The notes: generated by a model from the sequence alone, not told the origin. 64,000 bases of DNA from JABWAJ01 sp038323375 (GCA_038323375.1 JBBQGV010000016.1:1-64000), one strand, 5' to 3'. Positions 52,790 through 63,213 are shown, numbered from the stretch's first letter. Made by a program: numbers and translations.

Positions 52790-54109
52790 ATGGACCGGTT
52801 AAAACAAAAATTTAGTGAAAAGGCCTCGGAGCTCCGCAGCGAGATCAAGGCCATGCTCAAGGAACACGGCGACACCAAAGTGGACGAAGTGGCTTTGGAA
52901 CAGGTGTACGGCGGTGCGCGCAACATCAAAATGATGGTTTGGGAAACCTCTGAATTAGACGCCGTTGAAGGTATCCGTTTCAGAGGCTATTCCATTCCCG
53001 AGTTGGAAGATTTGCTCCCCAAAGCGCCCGGTGGCAACGAACCCCTTCCGGAGGGCCTTTTTTGGCTCATGCTGGTCGGTGAAGCACCTATTGCAGAAGA
53101 AGCGCAATGGCTGTCGAAAGAATGGGCGAAACGCAGTTCGGTACCTCAGCATGTATTCGACGTGTTGAACAGCCTCCCGCTTGATACCCATCCGATGACC
53201 CAATTCTCCATCGCCATTACGGCCATGCAAAACGAAAGCGTTTTTGCGCGGCGGTACGACGAGGGTTTTGGCAAAGCCGACTATTGGGACGCCACCTACG
53301 AAGACACGATGAACCTCGCGGCGCGGGTGCCGCAGGTGGCTGCTTACATTTACCGCCGGTCTTTTCACAATGGCCAACACATCGCTTCTGATCCTTCTTT
53401 GGACTGGGCGGCCAATTTTGCCCACATGCTGGGCTTTGAAAGCCCCGAGTTCAAAGAACTGATGCGTCTGTATATGACCATCCACGCCGACCACGAAGGG
53501 GGGAATGCTTCTGCGCATACCACGCATTTGGTCGGCTCCACCCTCAGCGATGCCTATTATTCGCTGGCGGCGGGCATGAACGCCTTAGCTGGTCCGCTGC
53601 ACGGCCTCGCCAACCAGGAAGTGATCGGCTGGATTTTGGAAATGCTGGAAAGCTTAGACACGCAAACGCCCTCAAAAGAACAGATTGCGGAATACGTGAA
53701 TCAAACGCTGGCTGCCGGTCGAGTGGTGCCGGGTTATGGCCACGCTGTTTTGCGCCGCCCTGATCCGCGGTTCATGGCGCAGCGCCGTTTTGCGGAAGCG
53801 CATTTGTCGGACAGCCCGATTGTGCAGGTGGTCTGGAAAATATTTGATGTGGTGCCCGGGATTCTCGAATCTTTAGGCAAAGTCAAAAACCCGTGGCCCA
53901 ATGTGGATGCGCACTCCGGTGCCCTATTGATCCACTATGGCTTGAAAGAGTTCAATTATTATACGGTTTTGTTTGGCGTATCCCGCACCTTGGGCGTATT
54001 GGCTGCCTTGTGCTGGTCACGCGCCATGGGCATGCCGCTTGAGCGTCCGAAGTCTATTACAACGGCGTGGGCAAAGGAATTTTTGGCGAAGCAGCAGGTG
54101 ATGGCGTGA
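52790..54109 (+). CDS. gltA: citrate synthase, mitochondrial (eukaryotic) type
   Basis: Citrate synthase condenses oxaloacetate with acetyl-CoA to start the TCA cycle. The 439-residue protein follows the sequence of the animal mitochondrial enzyme instead of the E. coli hexamer type: HADHEGGNASAHTTHLVGS, AGPLHGLANQEV, GRVVPGYGHAVLRRPDPR, KNPWPNVDAHSGALL and NYYTVLFGVSRTLGVLA. Catalytic residues His271, His318 and Asp373 match pig His274, His320 and Asp375. This type is a dimer and lacks the NADH-binding site of the Gram-negative hexamer (family knowledge). Some Bacteroidota carry it. No other TCA gene is adjacent. Confidence 0.95.
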   Translation: MDRLKQKFSEKASELRSEIKAMLKEHGDTKVDEVALEQVYGGARNIKMMVWETSELDAVEGIRFRGYSIPELEDLLPKAPGGNEPLPEGLFWLMLVGEAPIAEEAQWLSKEWAKRSSVPQHVFDVLNSLPLDTHPMTQFSIAITAMQNESVFARRYDEGFGKADYWDATYEDTMNLAARVPQVAAYIYRRSFHNGQHIASDPSLDWAANFAHMLGFESPEFKELMRLYMTIHADHEGGNASAHTTHLVGSTLSDAYYSLAAGMNALAGPLHGLANQEVIGWILEMLESLDTQTPSKEQIAEYVNQTLAAGRVVPGYGHAVLRRPDPRFMAQRRFAEAHLSDSPIVQVVWKIFDVVPGILESLGKVKNPWPNVDAHSGALLIHYGLKEFNYYTVLFGVSRTLGVLAALCWSRAMGMPLERPKSITTAWAKEFLAKQQVMA

Positions 54110-54110
54110 T

Positions 54111-54149
54111 AAAAAAAGAGGAATCTCCCTCTCACAGGAAATCCCTCTT
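54111..54149 (-). terminator. Rho-independent terminator of the PDZ gene
   Basis: On the minus strand, AAGAGGGATTTCC pairs, with two G-U pairs, with GGGAGATTCCTCTT, and seven T residues follow (54117-54111). It lies about 30 bp after the stop at 54181 and starts 2 bp after the convergent gltA stop. Confidence 0.7.
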
Positions 54150-54180
54150 CGCGCCGAAGCGCATGTATCTTAATGTAAGG

Positions 54181-55572
54181 TTATGCTCTCGTAATCAACA
54201 CCAGCGCCTGCGTAAAAACCTGCTTGCCCTGGCGGATCGTCAGTGTCATCGTGCCGGGAACCGAACCAGTCAGGTCAATCTGGCGGTCGTAATAGCCGTC
54301 AAAATTGTTCAGGTTGTCCTGGAAAATGATTTTGCCGGTCACGTCGGCGATTTGAATCACGGTTGTCATCGCTTCCGCTTGGAAACGCATGGTAATCACG
54401 CCGGTTGTCGGGTTGGGGAAAGCCTGGAACACTTCAAGATTCAATTTGGGAATTTCCGTGTTAACCACAGGAGCGTCAATGGCCGCTGGCAGTTCTTCCA
54501 CCACCAATTCCTGAGGAATTTCTTCTTCAATCGGCGCTTGCTTCACATCGGTTGAGCAAGCTTTGAAGCGGGTGTCAATATCCATTACAGCGCCGTTGCG
54601 CAGGATCGTCAGGGTGAATTCCTGGCCGGGTTTGTGTTTGTTGCGCTCGGTCAGCAATTCGTTGTGGGTATTAACCGATATGCCGTCCATCTCAATAATC
54701 ACATCGCCTCTTTGTACGCCGGATGTTTCGGCAGGCGTGCCGCTGATGATGCCATTCACGTCAACGCCGTCGCCATCGCTGTTGGTGCTGGTATATACGC
54801 CAATGAAAACCTGGCATGGATCGCGCTCAACGCGTCCGTTCGTCCAATTCCAATCGGTTGATTCGCCCAGAACAACCATTACTTTGCGGCTTTGGCCGTC
54901 GCGCAGGTAGGTCACTTCCACCTGTTCACCGGGTTTGCGGGTGCTAAGAATGCCGCCAATGCTTCCCATTACAACCGTGGATTTGCCATCAACCGTTTGG
55001 ATGATGTCACCTTCGCTGATGCCGGCTGCGGCTGCGCCACTTTTACTCGTCAAACCGGTTATGACGACTCCTTTATCGTTGGGTTCTCCTTCCGCATAAA
55101 CGCCGAGGATGGCGCGTTTGGTCATATTGCCAGCTGCCGGGCTCCAAGTGCTTTGTTTCCACTGGCCGCCGCGAACAAAAAACTCTTCTTTGGCCAGATT
55201 GTCCATTTGTTCCCCCGTGTGGCGCTCAATCATTTTGAATAGCTCGGTCGTTTCCCTATTCACCCTGATGTTGCACTCTTTTTCATCTGAAGAGCGGTCA
55301 ATGATGATGATCTTGTCGGCAGTGATGGACTGGCCATCCTCAACACCTTTGAGGTCAATGGTAAACTCCTGCCCATCCAGATCAGATTCCATGCTTTTGA
55401 CATAAGCGTCGGCTTGTTCGCCGTCCATTACTCTGGTAACGGTCGTCATCACACCGTCTTCGTTTTTAATTTTTGCAATAACGACAACTTTGGAAGAAGC
55501 CTGCTCCTGCGCCATAACGGCAGTGGTGCATATCAGGAACAGGACGGCAAATAGTCCGGTATAAACTTTCAT
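54181..55572 (-). CDS. secreted two-PDZ protein with T9SS sorting domain
   Basis: Start MKVYTGLFAVLFLICTTAVM at 55572 gives a signal peptide. The first 130 residues hold an unrecognised domain. Two PDZ domains follow, with carboxylate-binding-type loops: AILGVYAEGEPNDKGVVITG to AGISEGDIIQTVDGK, and VFIGVYTSTNSDGDGVDVNG to GVQRGDVIIEMDGISV. An acidic Pro-rich linker and a T9SS sorting domain (LEVFQAFPNPTTGVITMRF) end the protein. No protease domain is present, so it is not DegP; it probably binds peptide tails at the cell surface. Its terminator is at 54111-54149. Confidence 0.88.
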   Translation of the reverse strand: MKVYTGLFAVLFLICTTAVMAQEQASSKVVVIAKIKNEDGVMTTVTRVMDGEQADAYVKSMESDLDGQEFTIDLKGVEDGQSITADKIIIIDRSSDEKECNIRVNRETTELFKMIERHTGEQMDNLAKEEFFVRGGQWKQSTWSPAAGNMTKRAILGVYAEGEPNDKGVVITGLTSKSGAAAAGISEGDIIQTVDGKSTVVMGSIGGILSTRKPGEQVEVTYLRDGQSRKVMVVLGESTDWNWTNGRVERDPCQVFIGVYTSTNSDGDGVDVNGIISGTPAETSGVQRGDVIIEMDGISVNTHNELLTERNKHKPGQEFTLTILRNGAVMDIDTRFKACSTDVKQAPIEEEIPQELVVEELPAAIDAPVVNTEIPKLNLEVFQAFPNPTTGVITMRFQAEAMTTVIQIADVTGKIIFQDNLNNFDGYYDRQIDLTGSVPGTMTLTIRQGKQVFTQALVLITRA

Positions 55573-55682
55573 AGCAAAAAAGGTTTTGATGAAAAAATAT
55601 GGCTGTAATACCGGAAGGACATATTTTAAATTTAAGCGTTGCACGCTAACGAATTTTTCTCTCAGAGGACTTAGCGCTTGTT

Positions 55683-56837
55683 CTAATAAACAAGCGCTTC
55701 CTGCGGCAACTCAAGCGGTATTTGCAGCAACCCAAGGTACTTTTTGATGACAATGCGCTCATCAAATTCCCGGATCATCTTAATACGGGCGTTTTTGCCC
55801 ATAATCAGCCGGTCAACCTTGTCCAAATTTATGAACTGCTCCATTTTTATGCACAGGTCGTTCACGTCGCAGATGTTACAAAGAAACCCGGTTCTTCCCT
55901 CGTCCACCACTTCGCGGCAACCCGGCTGGTCTGTCGTGATGATGGGCGTTTCCATACTGGCGGCTTCCATCAGCATCCTGGAGAGGCCTTCCCGGTAATA
56001 GGAAGGCAAAACCAGACAATCGGCTTTGGCTAAGTACGGACGCACATCCAGCGTTTCGCCAAGGTATTCCACCACACCCTCGCGCACCCATTCCTGTAGT
56101 GTAGCAATCGGGATGGAGTGAATGCCCTGCGGGTCAATCATACCTAGAATCCGGAACCGGGCTGCGGGGTACCGGCTGCGGATCAATCGGGCTGCTTCCA
56201 CAAATTCAAAAATGCCTTTATCGGCAATCAACCTGCCGGAAAACAGGAAAGAAGGGTAAGCCCGGAGTTTTTTGTCGGAAAGCGGCGCATAAAAATGGGT
56301 ATCCACTCCTTCGCCCGGCAGGAGAACGATTTTTTCTGAGGTGACGATGTTCATCTGCGTCAGGTCATCCCGATCCTGGCGATTGAGGACAAATACTTTT
56401 TGATGCAGCCGGAGCGTAAACCGGTAAAGCCCCAGTCCTGCCCAGGAAGCAAGCCGGTTGCGTTTGTTCATCACATGCCCCAGCCCCGTAACAACCGCGT
56501 AGGACAATACGCCGCACCAACGAGCCGCCAGCCCTCCAAAAATATTGGGCTTAATGGTGTAATGGATCACCACGTCGGGGCGGTGTCGCCGGTAGATGGC
56601 TATTAGCTGCCAAAGCAGCCAGAGGTCGGCAAATGGGTTATTGCCGTAAAAATTAACCCGTATAGGCTCAAAATGGATGCCCATCCGGGTTAGTTTTTTG
56701 ACAAAAGGATCGGGTGCAGCGGCCACGACTACATGAAACCCCATATCCATGAATTTTTTTAACAGCCCCTGCCGGAACTGGTACACCCACCTGGCGTAGT
56801 TGCCTGTGATGACAATGGTTTGTTCGTTTTTTTGCAC
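55683..56837 (-). CDS. GT4-family glycosyltransferase
   Basis: A 384-residue glycosyltransferase of GT-B fold. The N-terminal acceptor domain begins IVITGNYARWVYQFRQGLLK; the C-terminal domain has FLFSGRLIADKGIFEFVEA and the nucleotide-sugar motif SYYREGLSRMLMEAASMETPIITT, with the E-x7-E type spacing of GT4. The start is GTG. Probably adds a sugar to a lipid-linked glycan on the cytoplasmic face during capsule or O-antigen synthesis. The GDP-mannose-synthesis gene lies 245 bp upstream on the same strand, so a mannosyl donor is plausible but unproven. Confidence 0.88.
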   Translation of the reverse strand: MQKNEQTIVITGNYARWVYQFRQGLLKKFMDMGFHVVVAAAPDPFVKKLTRMGIHFEPIRVNFYGNNPFADLWLLWQLIAIYRRHRPDVVIHYTIKPNIFGGLAARWCGVLSYAVVTGLGHVMNKRNRLASWAGLGLYRFTLRLHQKVFVLNRQDRDDLTQMNIVTSEKIVLLPGEGVDTHFYAPLSDKKLRAYPSFLFSGRLIADKGIFEFVEAARLIRSRYPAARFRILGMIDPQGIHSIPIATLQEWVREGVVEYLGETLDVRPYLAKADCLVLPSYYREGLSRMLMEAASMETPIITTDQPGCREVVDEGRTGFLCNICDVNDLCIKMEQFINLDKVDRLIMGKNARIKMIREFDERIVIKKYLGLLQIPLELPQEALVY

Positions 56838-57082
56838 TTAATGCAGTTTTGGGTTAATTATTTTCTCATAGTATTTGCAAATCTTGCCTTATGTGACGTA
56901 AAACCAAGGTGGTCGTTTCAAATGATAGCTGTGATCTGCAATATTTTTTTCTTCAAACGAATCCTCACTCCATTAGGTATACAGGATAGATACATACGCA
57001 ACGCGATATTGCCGGGATCCGGCAAATCAGCGTTTTTTTTTCAAAAGAGGGAAAAAAGTTTTCGATGCGTTGCCACATCTGC

Positions 57083-58162
57083 TTAAAGAAAGTCTGACTC
57101 GCCCTGTTGTTGGAGCGTCTGGGTCACTTTCTTGATGTCCTGTTCCTTCGATTTTGGATAAATCAGTAATACATCGCCTTCATCTACAATGATGAAATCT
57201 TCGAGTCCGCGCAAGACCGCTAATTTGCCTTCCGGCAAATGGACTAAACAATTATGCGTGTCGTAGGCCATGGCACGTCCGCCAACGATGGCGTTCCCGT
57301 CATCATCTTTGGCCAGTTCGCCGTGTAGGGAAGCCCACGTGCCCAGATCAGACCATCCAAAATCGGAAGGAATGGTAAATACATTATCCGCTTTTTCCAT
57401 GATCGCATAATCAATGGAAATATCGGGAGTGGCGGGGTAACGCCGGTTAATAAATGCTTGCTCTGTGGAGGTATTGTAGCTATTAATGTCTTCTGAAAGG
57501 ATGTCGTAAATCCCGACGGCATGCTTTTGAAAAGCAGCCAGGATGGTGGTGGCGCGCCAGACAAAAATACCCGCATTCCAAAGGTAGTCCCCGCTGGATA
57601 TGAATGCGTGCGCTTGTTCCAAAGGCGGCTTTTCTGTAAAACGAAAAACGCGATGTACGCCATTTTGCGATTCCCGGTCGTAGTGTATATAACCATAGCC
57701 GGTGTCAGGGCGCGAAGGTTTAATCCCAAGCGTCAGGAGTGCGTCTTCCGAAGCGGAAAAAGCCAGCGCTTTTGACAAGGTTTGGACGAATGCGGCTTCC
57801 TGAAGAATAACATGGTCGGACGGCGCGATGACCAGGTTGGCATGGGCATCCAGTCCATGGATTTTCAGGGCAGCATAAGCCACACAGGGTGCGGTATTGT
57901 TGCGGGAGGGTTCGCAAAGTATCTGATTGTCCGAAAGTTCCGGCAATTGTTCTTTTACTAAATCTTTATACAGCGCATTGGTCACCACAAAAACGCGTTC
58001 TGCCGGGCACAAATTCAGGAAGCGCTCAAAAGTGAGGCGCAGGAGGGAATGGCCGGTTCCAAGAATATCCAGAAATTGCTTGGGACGCACAGTCCGGCTG
58101 GCTGGCCAGAACCGACTGCCGACGCCTCCGGCCATGATGATGACGTAGGTATGGTTGGACAA
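57083..58162 (-). CDS. manC: mannose-1-phosphate guanylyltransferase
   Basis: Makes GDP-mannose from mannose-1-phosphate and GTP for polysaccharide synthesis. Pyrophosphorylase motif IIMAGGVGSRFWPASRTVRPKQFL, the family signature FTEKPPLEQA with WNAGIFVWRA, and DYAIMEKADNVFTIPSDFGWSDLGTW. The 359-residue length equals the single-domain form without the isomerase domain of bifunctional ManC/AlgA. The start is TTG at 58162. It precedes the GT4 gene on the same strand. Confidence 0.94.
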   Translation of the reverse strand: MSNHTYVIIMAGGVGSRFWPASRTVRPKQFLDILGTGHSLLRLTFERFLNLCPAERVFVVTNALYKDLVKEQLPELSDNQILCEPSRNNTAPCVAYAALKIHGLDAHANLVIAPSDHVILQEAAFVQTLSKALAFSASEDALLTLGIKPSRPDTGYGYIHYDRESQNGVHRVFRFTEKPPLEQAHAFISSGDYLWNAGIFVWRATTILAAFQKHAVGIYDILSEDINSYNTSTEQAFINRRYPATPDISIDYAIMEKADNVFTIPSDFGWSDLGTWASLHGELAKDDDGNAIVGGRAMAYDTHNCLVHLPEGKLAVLRGLEDFIIVDEGDVLLIYPKSKEQDIKKVTQTLQQQGESDFL

Positions 58163-58314
58163 AGCTTTCGGGTTTAAGTTTCAAATGTTCATGGACGTTC
58201 CAGAAGCTGGCCGGGTTCATGTTCCCCGACCAGTCTGGAGCGCAATTTACTGGAATTAATTTGTACGGAAAAATTTATCGTCCATCGAATCATGGCAGGC
58301 CAGGCATTTGCAAT

Positions 58315-61300
58315 TTAATGCCCAACTACGACCAATGACTTCGATATGGTTTGCGTTGCATGAGCCAACTGGATGCGGTAGCAGCCATTGGCCAACCCTT
58401 TGAGCGGTAATTCCCAGGCGTGTTCGTCATCGTTCAAATTGACAATCTGTGTTTTCACCAAGCGGCCCACATGGTCATAAACCGAAAGTTTACCACTGCC
58501 TTCCAGGGCACCAGCGTACCGGCAAATGACAAAGTTGCTGGCCGGGTTGGGGAAGATGCTGAAATCGGAGTTGGCTACTTCCAGTGGCAGACTCCCCTGA
58601 CTTGGATCAACTACCTGCAAAGGCTGCTGCGGTGGCTGCTGTGCCGCATTTTCGTTTCCAGAGGCACTTACCCGATTGCCGCCGCCCATGCTAATGAAAA
58701 CAGCGTAATCCTCTACTTCGCCGTAGGCAAAAACCCCACAGGGAGATGCAGGTGAGCCGTATTTCATGGCAATGCGCATTCGGGTAAGTCCCGGCGCTGC
58801 ATTGGCCGGGATCAACAAACTGGCAGAGATGGGCTGATTGGTCAGCCCGGGTTGAAACAGTAGTTCGCCGGCATCCAGAAAATCGCCATCCTGATTCAAA
58901 TCCAGCCAAATGCGCCAGCTTTCATTAAACGGGGTGTTTGGGTAAGCAGGCGTTAAAGAAAGGGAATACGTTGCTCCTGTTGACAATGGGATGGGCGCAG
59001 CAGTTGAAAAATTTCCATAACCGCCATTGTTACCGCTGTTATTTAGGTAGTTGCCGATCTGAACGCTTTGTATCCACTCAAAGTTGGTGTTGCTTCCCCT
59101 GGCTATACAATAAAGAAGTCCTGGCGCCTGCCCGGGTACGACGGTAGCAGATGCGAAACCGGAACAGCCTTGTGTATCAGTTACAATTACGGTATAAGTG
59201 CCCGCAGACAAACCGGTAAGGTGCTGAGTAGTGGCTCCATTCGACCACAGATAAGCATACGGAGCTGTTCCACCAATTATTTCAAGGTATATATTGCCAT
59301 TGGAACCATTGGTGGCCGGGGTGGCAATGGTGGTGGGCGAAACGGGTTGGGGTTGCCCCACGCCTGTGTTTTGAGAAACGAAACATCCATTTGCATCAGT
59401 GACTGTCAGGCTGTAAGCGCCTGCAACAAGGTCGTCTATCCAGCCGTTTGTATTGCCGTTGCTCCAGGCATAACTATACGGAAGCATACCGCCTGAAACC
59501 ATTGTAAAAACAGCCCCATCGTTTTCGCCATGGCAACTGACTCCTTCAGGGAATAATTCCAATTCAAGTGCGTTGCCCTGTTGAACGGTTGCACTGGCGG
59601 GGGCAATACAGCCGTTTGCATCTGTTGCCGTCAGGCTGTAAGTGCCGGGGTCAAGGTCGGTGATGTTGGCACTGGTCGCATTGTTGCTCCACAGGTAGGT
59701 ATAAGGTGCAACACCGCCGCTAATCGTGCTGGCTATTGCTCCAGCTTGCCCGCCGAAACAGTTGGTATGCGTTGTGGTGAGGTTCAGTAACAGCGGTGCT
59801 GATTGTTGTATGGAAGCAGAAGCAAAACCCACGCAGCCGTTGGTGTCGGTCACCGTAACCGAGTATACACCAGGCGGAAGCCCTGTTAATGCGTTAGTTG
59901 TTGCGCCCGTGTTCCATTGATAAGAATAAGGTGCAGCCCCACCACTGACACTTGTTGTTATAGCGCCGGTTGGCGTGTCGCTGTTGCAGGCGGTCGGTGT
60001 GCCGGAAAGCGTTACCACAAAAGGGACTAATGGTTCCGTGATCATGACCGATAACTGAGCCTGGGTGATGCCATCCGATACGACAACGGTGTAAGTACCG
60101 GCGGGGATGTTGGATAACGTAGAACCGGCAGTTCCTGTATTCCAGGTGTAACTGTAATTTCCGGTACCTCCGGATGCCTGCACACTGATCCAGCCGTTCT
60201 GACCACTTTTGCACCGAACGGATTGTAACCCGATCAATTGCACACTTAGCGGAATGGTGGTAGCGCTGACGCAAAAAGGAGCGACCTGTGCGGAATTAAA
60301 CTGCGCACCGGAGGCCAAAATTTCACCGGAAGCGCTGGTGAGCTGATAAAACCCATTGCCACGGTTACAGCACATACCATCGCCGTAACTGTCGAAAACC
60401 ACCAGTTCGTAACAACCGCTGGGCAGGCATTGCTGAAGATTGAGCGTACTATTCGGAGTTTGCCCGATATACAGCCCCCCCGAAGCGATCACCATTCCGC
60501 TGTTATTTACGATTTCCCAACGCGTTTCACCCGGGTAAAGGTCAAACTGAAGGCTGAGTGTCACCCACACATCGCAGGGGGTATGCAGGTATTTTTTGGC
60601 GTAAGCCCTCCGCCCCACGGCACCCTGGTTGTTGTTGGCAGAAACGCTGTACCAGTTGCTTTCCCAGGGGCCAATCGGGACATTATAACTTGTGCTGTTA
60701 CTGGAGCCGACGGGAACCATATACTTATTGCCTAAACTATGGATCACATAAGATGTGGCACCAGGCACAGGAGACCAACTGACAGTCGCTGAATTGGTCC
60801 CGTGGTATTGAATTTGAAAATCGGGTTGTCCGATAATGGTAAAAGGCACCGGAGATACCGACGATTGGTTTCCACGGGTAATCCGAACGAAAACTTTTCC
60901 GCTGACTACATTCGGAACGACCCAGGCATATTGGCGGACATGGGTCGGAATTGTCGTTGTAACCGGCGTCCAGGTCGCCATGTTATCCGAAGAATAGGAA
61001 AAGGAAAAAGAACCCGTTTGTCCTGCACTGGTTGCATCCCAACGAATTATCTGGGTCTCCCCGGGTACGAATCCTTCGCCGCCAACAGGGTAGGTGAGTT
61101 CTACCTCTTTGGTGATGAAACAATAAACAACATGGTATTGCTGCGGCCCTTGCGGGACTAAGTGACCGTTCACCCGCAGGGTATAATTTCCGGCAACCGG
61201 GTTGTCCAGCACCACCTGTTCCATATTGTTCAGGCGGTCTGTTCCGCGCCAGGCTGGCTTCAGCAGGCTATCTGCATGGGGGAAAGCGCTCAGTGCCCAA

Positions 61301-62997
61301 GGCATAAAAGTCTGATTGCCTGGAGTGATGAAGCGGGTATCGAGGTCATTGACCAATGCTTTCCCGGCCATGGGAGCGCCCGGAACGTCTGTCCAGTAGG
61401 TCATCACCCGAACCTGTTTGGTGTTTGGAGGGATGGTGATGGTATGATTTTGCTGGCCACCATGCCCAACCGTGCCTCCGAAATGCCGGAAATTCTGGAG
61501 GATCGCCGCAGCCCTTCCCAAGTGCATTCGGCCCCAGCCGTAGGTATAATCTGGACCGGTACGGCCAAGGTCTTCAGCGGAATTGAGCAGGGCTGCTTTG
61601 AGCAACCCCCCATCGGGCGTGTTGCCGTTGTGCAGCGAGCGGTAGAGTTGAACAAGGGTTGCCAACCCTCCGCCTACACCGGGCGCTGCTGCCGAAGTGC
61701 CCCCGCCAAACTGATAGGTATGGTTGGTATTGGTAGAAAGTTGCCCTTGACCGAATGCGCAAATATCCGGTTTGATGCGTCCGTCGCCGGCTGGCCCCCG
61801 GCTGCTGGAGAAGCGGATATCGTCATTTTCATACACGTTGCCAACTGCAATGGCACTTTTGCTGGCTTTGCGTCCGCCGGTGATGTTGCCATGGCGGGCA
61901 CCATCAGGTTCGGTGATGTTGCCGTAAAGAGGGTGCGCTGGATCTGCTGCGTTATTGCCTGCTGAAAAAACATGGATCAGTTGGGGGTGTTCGATGGCTT
62001 GACCGTCTAAGCTGTAAGCGCTGTAAGAATATTCCCCTGCCGGGCTTTCGCTGTAAGATGTGATGGTCACCACCGTTCCATGATTGGTGTAGTGCTGTGG
62101 TGCCTGTTCTACATGCGGATAACCATCAATAGCATACAAATGCAGCATCGCACCAGGCGCTGCGCCCATGGCTTGCGGGTCAATATTGCCTGCGCCACAG
62201 GCAATGCCAGCAACCATATCTCCGTGATTGCCATTGTTGGTGTTGGTGTATTGTGTATTTCTGCCTCGAAAATCTTCGTGGCTTACAGAGCCGTCGTCGG
62301 CAATGGCAATGCCTACCCCGGATCCATCAAACCCCAGGCCGGGCGCAATGCTGAGGAGATTGCCCCGGTGATGCGACCTGCCGGGCACGCTTTCCGGTAC
62401 CGGCGTTGTCGGCGCAGACTCCACGTACATAATGAAGGGGTGTGCCGCAAGGGCTGAAATTTCGAGCAAGGTAACCGATACCTGGACAGCAGAACCAGCC
62501 AATTGTACCTCCTGGTATCCTTCATCCAGCAGGGATTCATAGAGCGTTTGTACGCTTTCTAAAGGGTAAGGATAAACCCGGAGGGTGAGCACGCCGTTTT
62601 CTGCCTCGGTGGCTGGAGCGTAGGTCAAAGCAGCGGAAAGTTTGTATTCCGGCAGATAAGGCACGAATGACTGCACGTTGAGTTGTTCAAGATCAATGCC
62701 CTGAGGAACCCGCGCTAAATAAGTGTTTTCCGGAATATAGGCGTCAAGCAGGACGCCTGCCGACAAGATGAGCGCTTGTTGTTCGTAACTTGAAGGCAGT
62801 ATTTCAAATTGGAGCAACAACACCGTATAATCGCCCGATCGGGCTTGTGCATGGGCTTGTTCTCCAAAATCGCGTGCCGGTATAAATGCTTCCGGCAAAA
62901 TCGTGCCTGATTTCAAATGTGCGGCGTAATCAGGCTGAGTTAGGGCTGTCAGGGTGCATATCAACACACTGAGGGTAGACAGTACATAATGTTTCAT
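58315..62997 (-). CDS. large secreted subtilisin-like serine protease with SprB, GEVED and T9SS domains
   Basis: A 1560-residue exoprotein. After the signal peptide and a propeptide, an S8 domain (about 215-500) shows catalytic Asp234 in IAIADDGSV, His258 in NHGDMVAGI, Asn348 in VFSAGNNA and Ser435 in GGGTSAAAPG. A P-proprotein-like segment, an Ig/Fn3-like part and a Cys-rich module (FDSYGDGMCCNRGNG) follow. Then come five SprB-type repeats of about 75 residues (YLWSNGATTQ phrases), a GEVED domain (WRIWLDLNQDGDFLDAGELL to GEVEDYAVFI) and a sorting domain (SIFPNPASNFVICRY). It is exported by T9SS and should hydrolyse proteins or polymers outside the cell. A structured leader and a distant promoter lie upstream. 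Confidence 0.94.
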   Translation of the reverse strand: MKHYVLSTLSVLICTLTALTQPDYAAHLKSGTILPEAFIPARDFGEQAHAQARSGDYTVLLLQFEILPSSYEQQALILSAGVLLDAYIPENTYLARVPQGIDLEQLNVQSFVPYLPEYKLSAALTYAPATEAENGVLTLRVYPYPLESVQTLYESLLDEGYQEVQLAGSAVQVSVTLLEISALAAHPFIMYVESAPTTPVPESVPGRSHHRGNLLSIAPGLGFDGSGVGIAIADDGSVSHEDFRGRNTQYTNTNNGNHGDMVAGIACGAGNIDPQAMGAAPGAMLHLYAIDGYPHVEQAPQHYTNHGTVVTITSYSESPAGEYSYSAYSLDGQAIEHPQLIHVFSAGNNAADPAHPLYGNITEPDGARHGNITGGRKASKSAIAVGNVYENDDIRFSSSRGPAGDGRIKPDICAFGQGQLSTNTNHTYQFGGGTSAAAPGVGGGLATLVQLYRSLHNGNTPDGGLLKAALLNSAEDLGRTGPDYTYGWGRMHLGRAAAILQNFRHFGGTVGHGGQQNHTITIPPNTKQVRVMTYWTDVPGAPMAGKALVNDLDTRFITPGNQTFMPWALSAFPHADSLLKPAWRGTDRLNNMEQVVLDNPVAGNYTLRVNGHLVPQGPQQYHVVYCFITKEVELTYPVGGEGFVPGETQIIRWDATSAGQTGSFSFSYSSDNMATWTPVTTTIPTHVRQYAWVVPNVVSGKVFVRITRGNQSSVSPVPFTIIGQPDFQIQYHGTNSATVSWSPVPGATSYVIHSLGNKYMVPVGSSNSTSYNVPIGPWESNWYSVSANNNQGAVGRRAYAKKYLHTPCDVWVTLSLQFDLYPGETRWEIVNNSGMVIASGGLYIGQTPNSTLNLQQCLPSGCYELVVFDSYGDGMCCNRGNGFYQLTSASGEILASGAQFNSAQVAPFCVSATTIPLSVQLIGLQSVRCKSGQNGWISVQASGGTGNYSYTWNTGTAGSTLSNIPAGTYTVVVSDGITQAQLSVMITEPLVPFVVTLSGTPTACNSDTPTGAITTSVSGGAAPYSYQWNTGATTNALTGLPPGVYSVTVTDTNGCVGFASASIQQSAPLLLNLTTTHTNCFGGQAGAIASTISGGVAPYTYLWSNNATSANITDLDPGTYSLTATDANGCIAPASATVQQGNALELELFPEGVSCHGENDGAVFTMVSGGMLPYSYAWSNGNTNGWIDDLVAGAYSLTVTDANGCFVSQNTGVGQPQPVSPTTIATPATNGSNGNIYLEIIGGTAPYAYLWSNGATTQHLTGLSAGTYTVIVTDTQGCSGFASATVVPGQAPGLLYCIARGSNTNFEWIQSVQIGNYLNNSGNNGGYGNFSTAAPIPLSTGATYSLSLTPAYPNTPFNESWRIWLDLNQDGDFLDAGELLFQPGLTNQPISASLLIPANAAPGLTRMRIAMKYGSPASPCGVFAYGEVEDYAVFISMGGGNRVSASGNENAAQQPPQQPLQVVDPSQGSLPLEVANSDFSIFPNPASNFVICRYAGALEGSGKLSVYDHVGRLVKTQIVNLNDDEHAWELPLKGLANGCYRIQLAHATQTISKSLVVVGH

Positions 62998-63023
62998 TTC
63001 CTAAATGGTTAAAATTCGCAAAG

Positions 63024-63059
63024 CCTTCCTTATCTCCCTGAAAGGGGGGAGACGGAAGC
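63024..63059 (-). other. hairpin in the leader of the S8 protease gene
   Basis: CTTCC and TCTCCC (63025-63038) pair with GGGAGA and GGAAG (63047-63058) to form a two-part stem, about 30-60 nt before the ATG on the minus strand. It may control translation or stabilise the mRNA. Confidence 0.4.
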
Positions 63060-63213
63060 ATTCTTACTGCGAAGCAAACTTGTCTTTATTTCATTGTGTG
63101 TAAAGCCTGCTCCTGAATAAGAGGGAATTCATGCTAACAGACCAGACAGAAAGCGTGTGAGCTAATAATCGGCATGGGCAGCTAAGTATTTCTGCCGGGA
63201 AAGACTCGAACCG

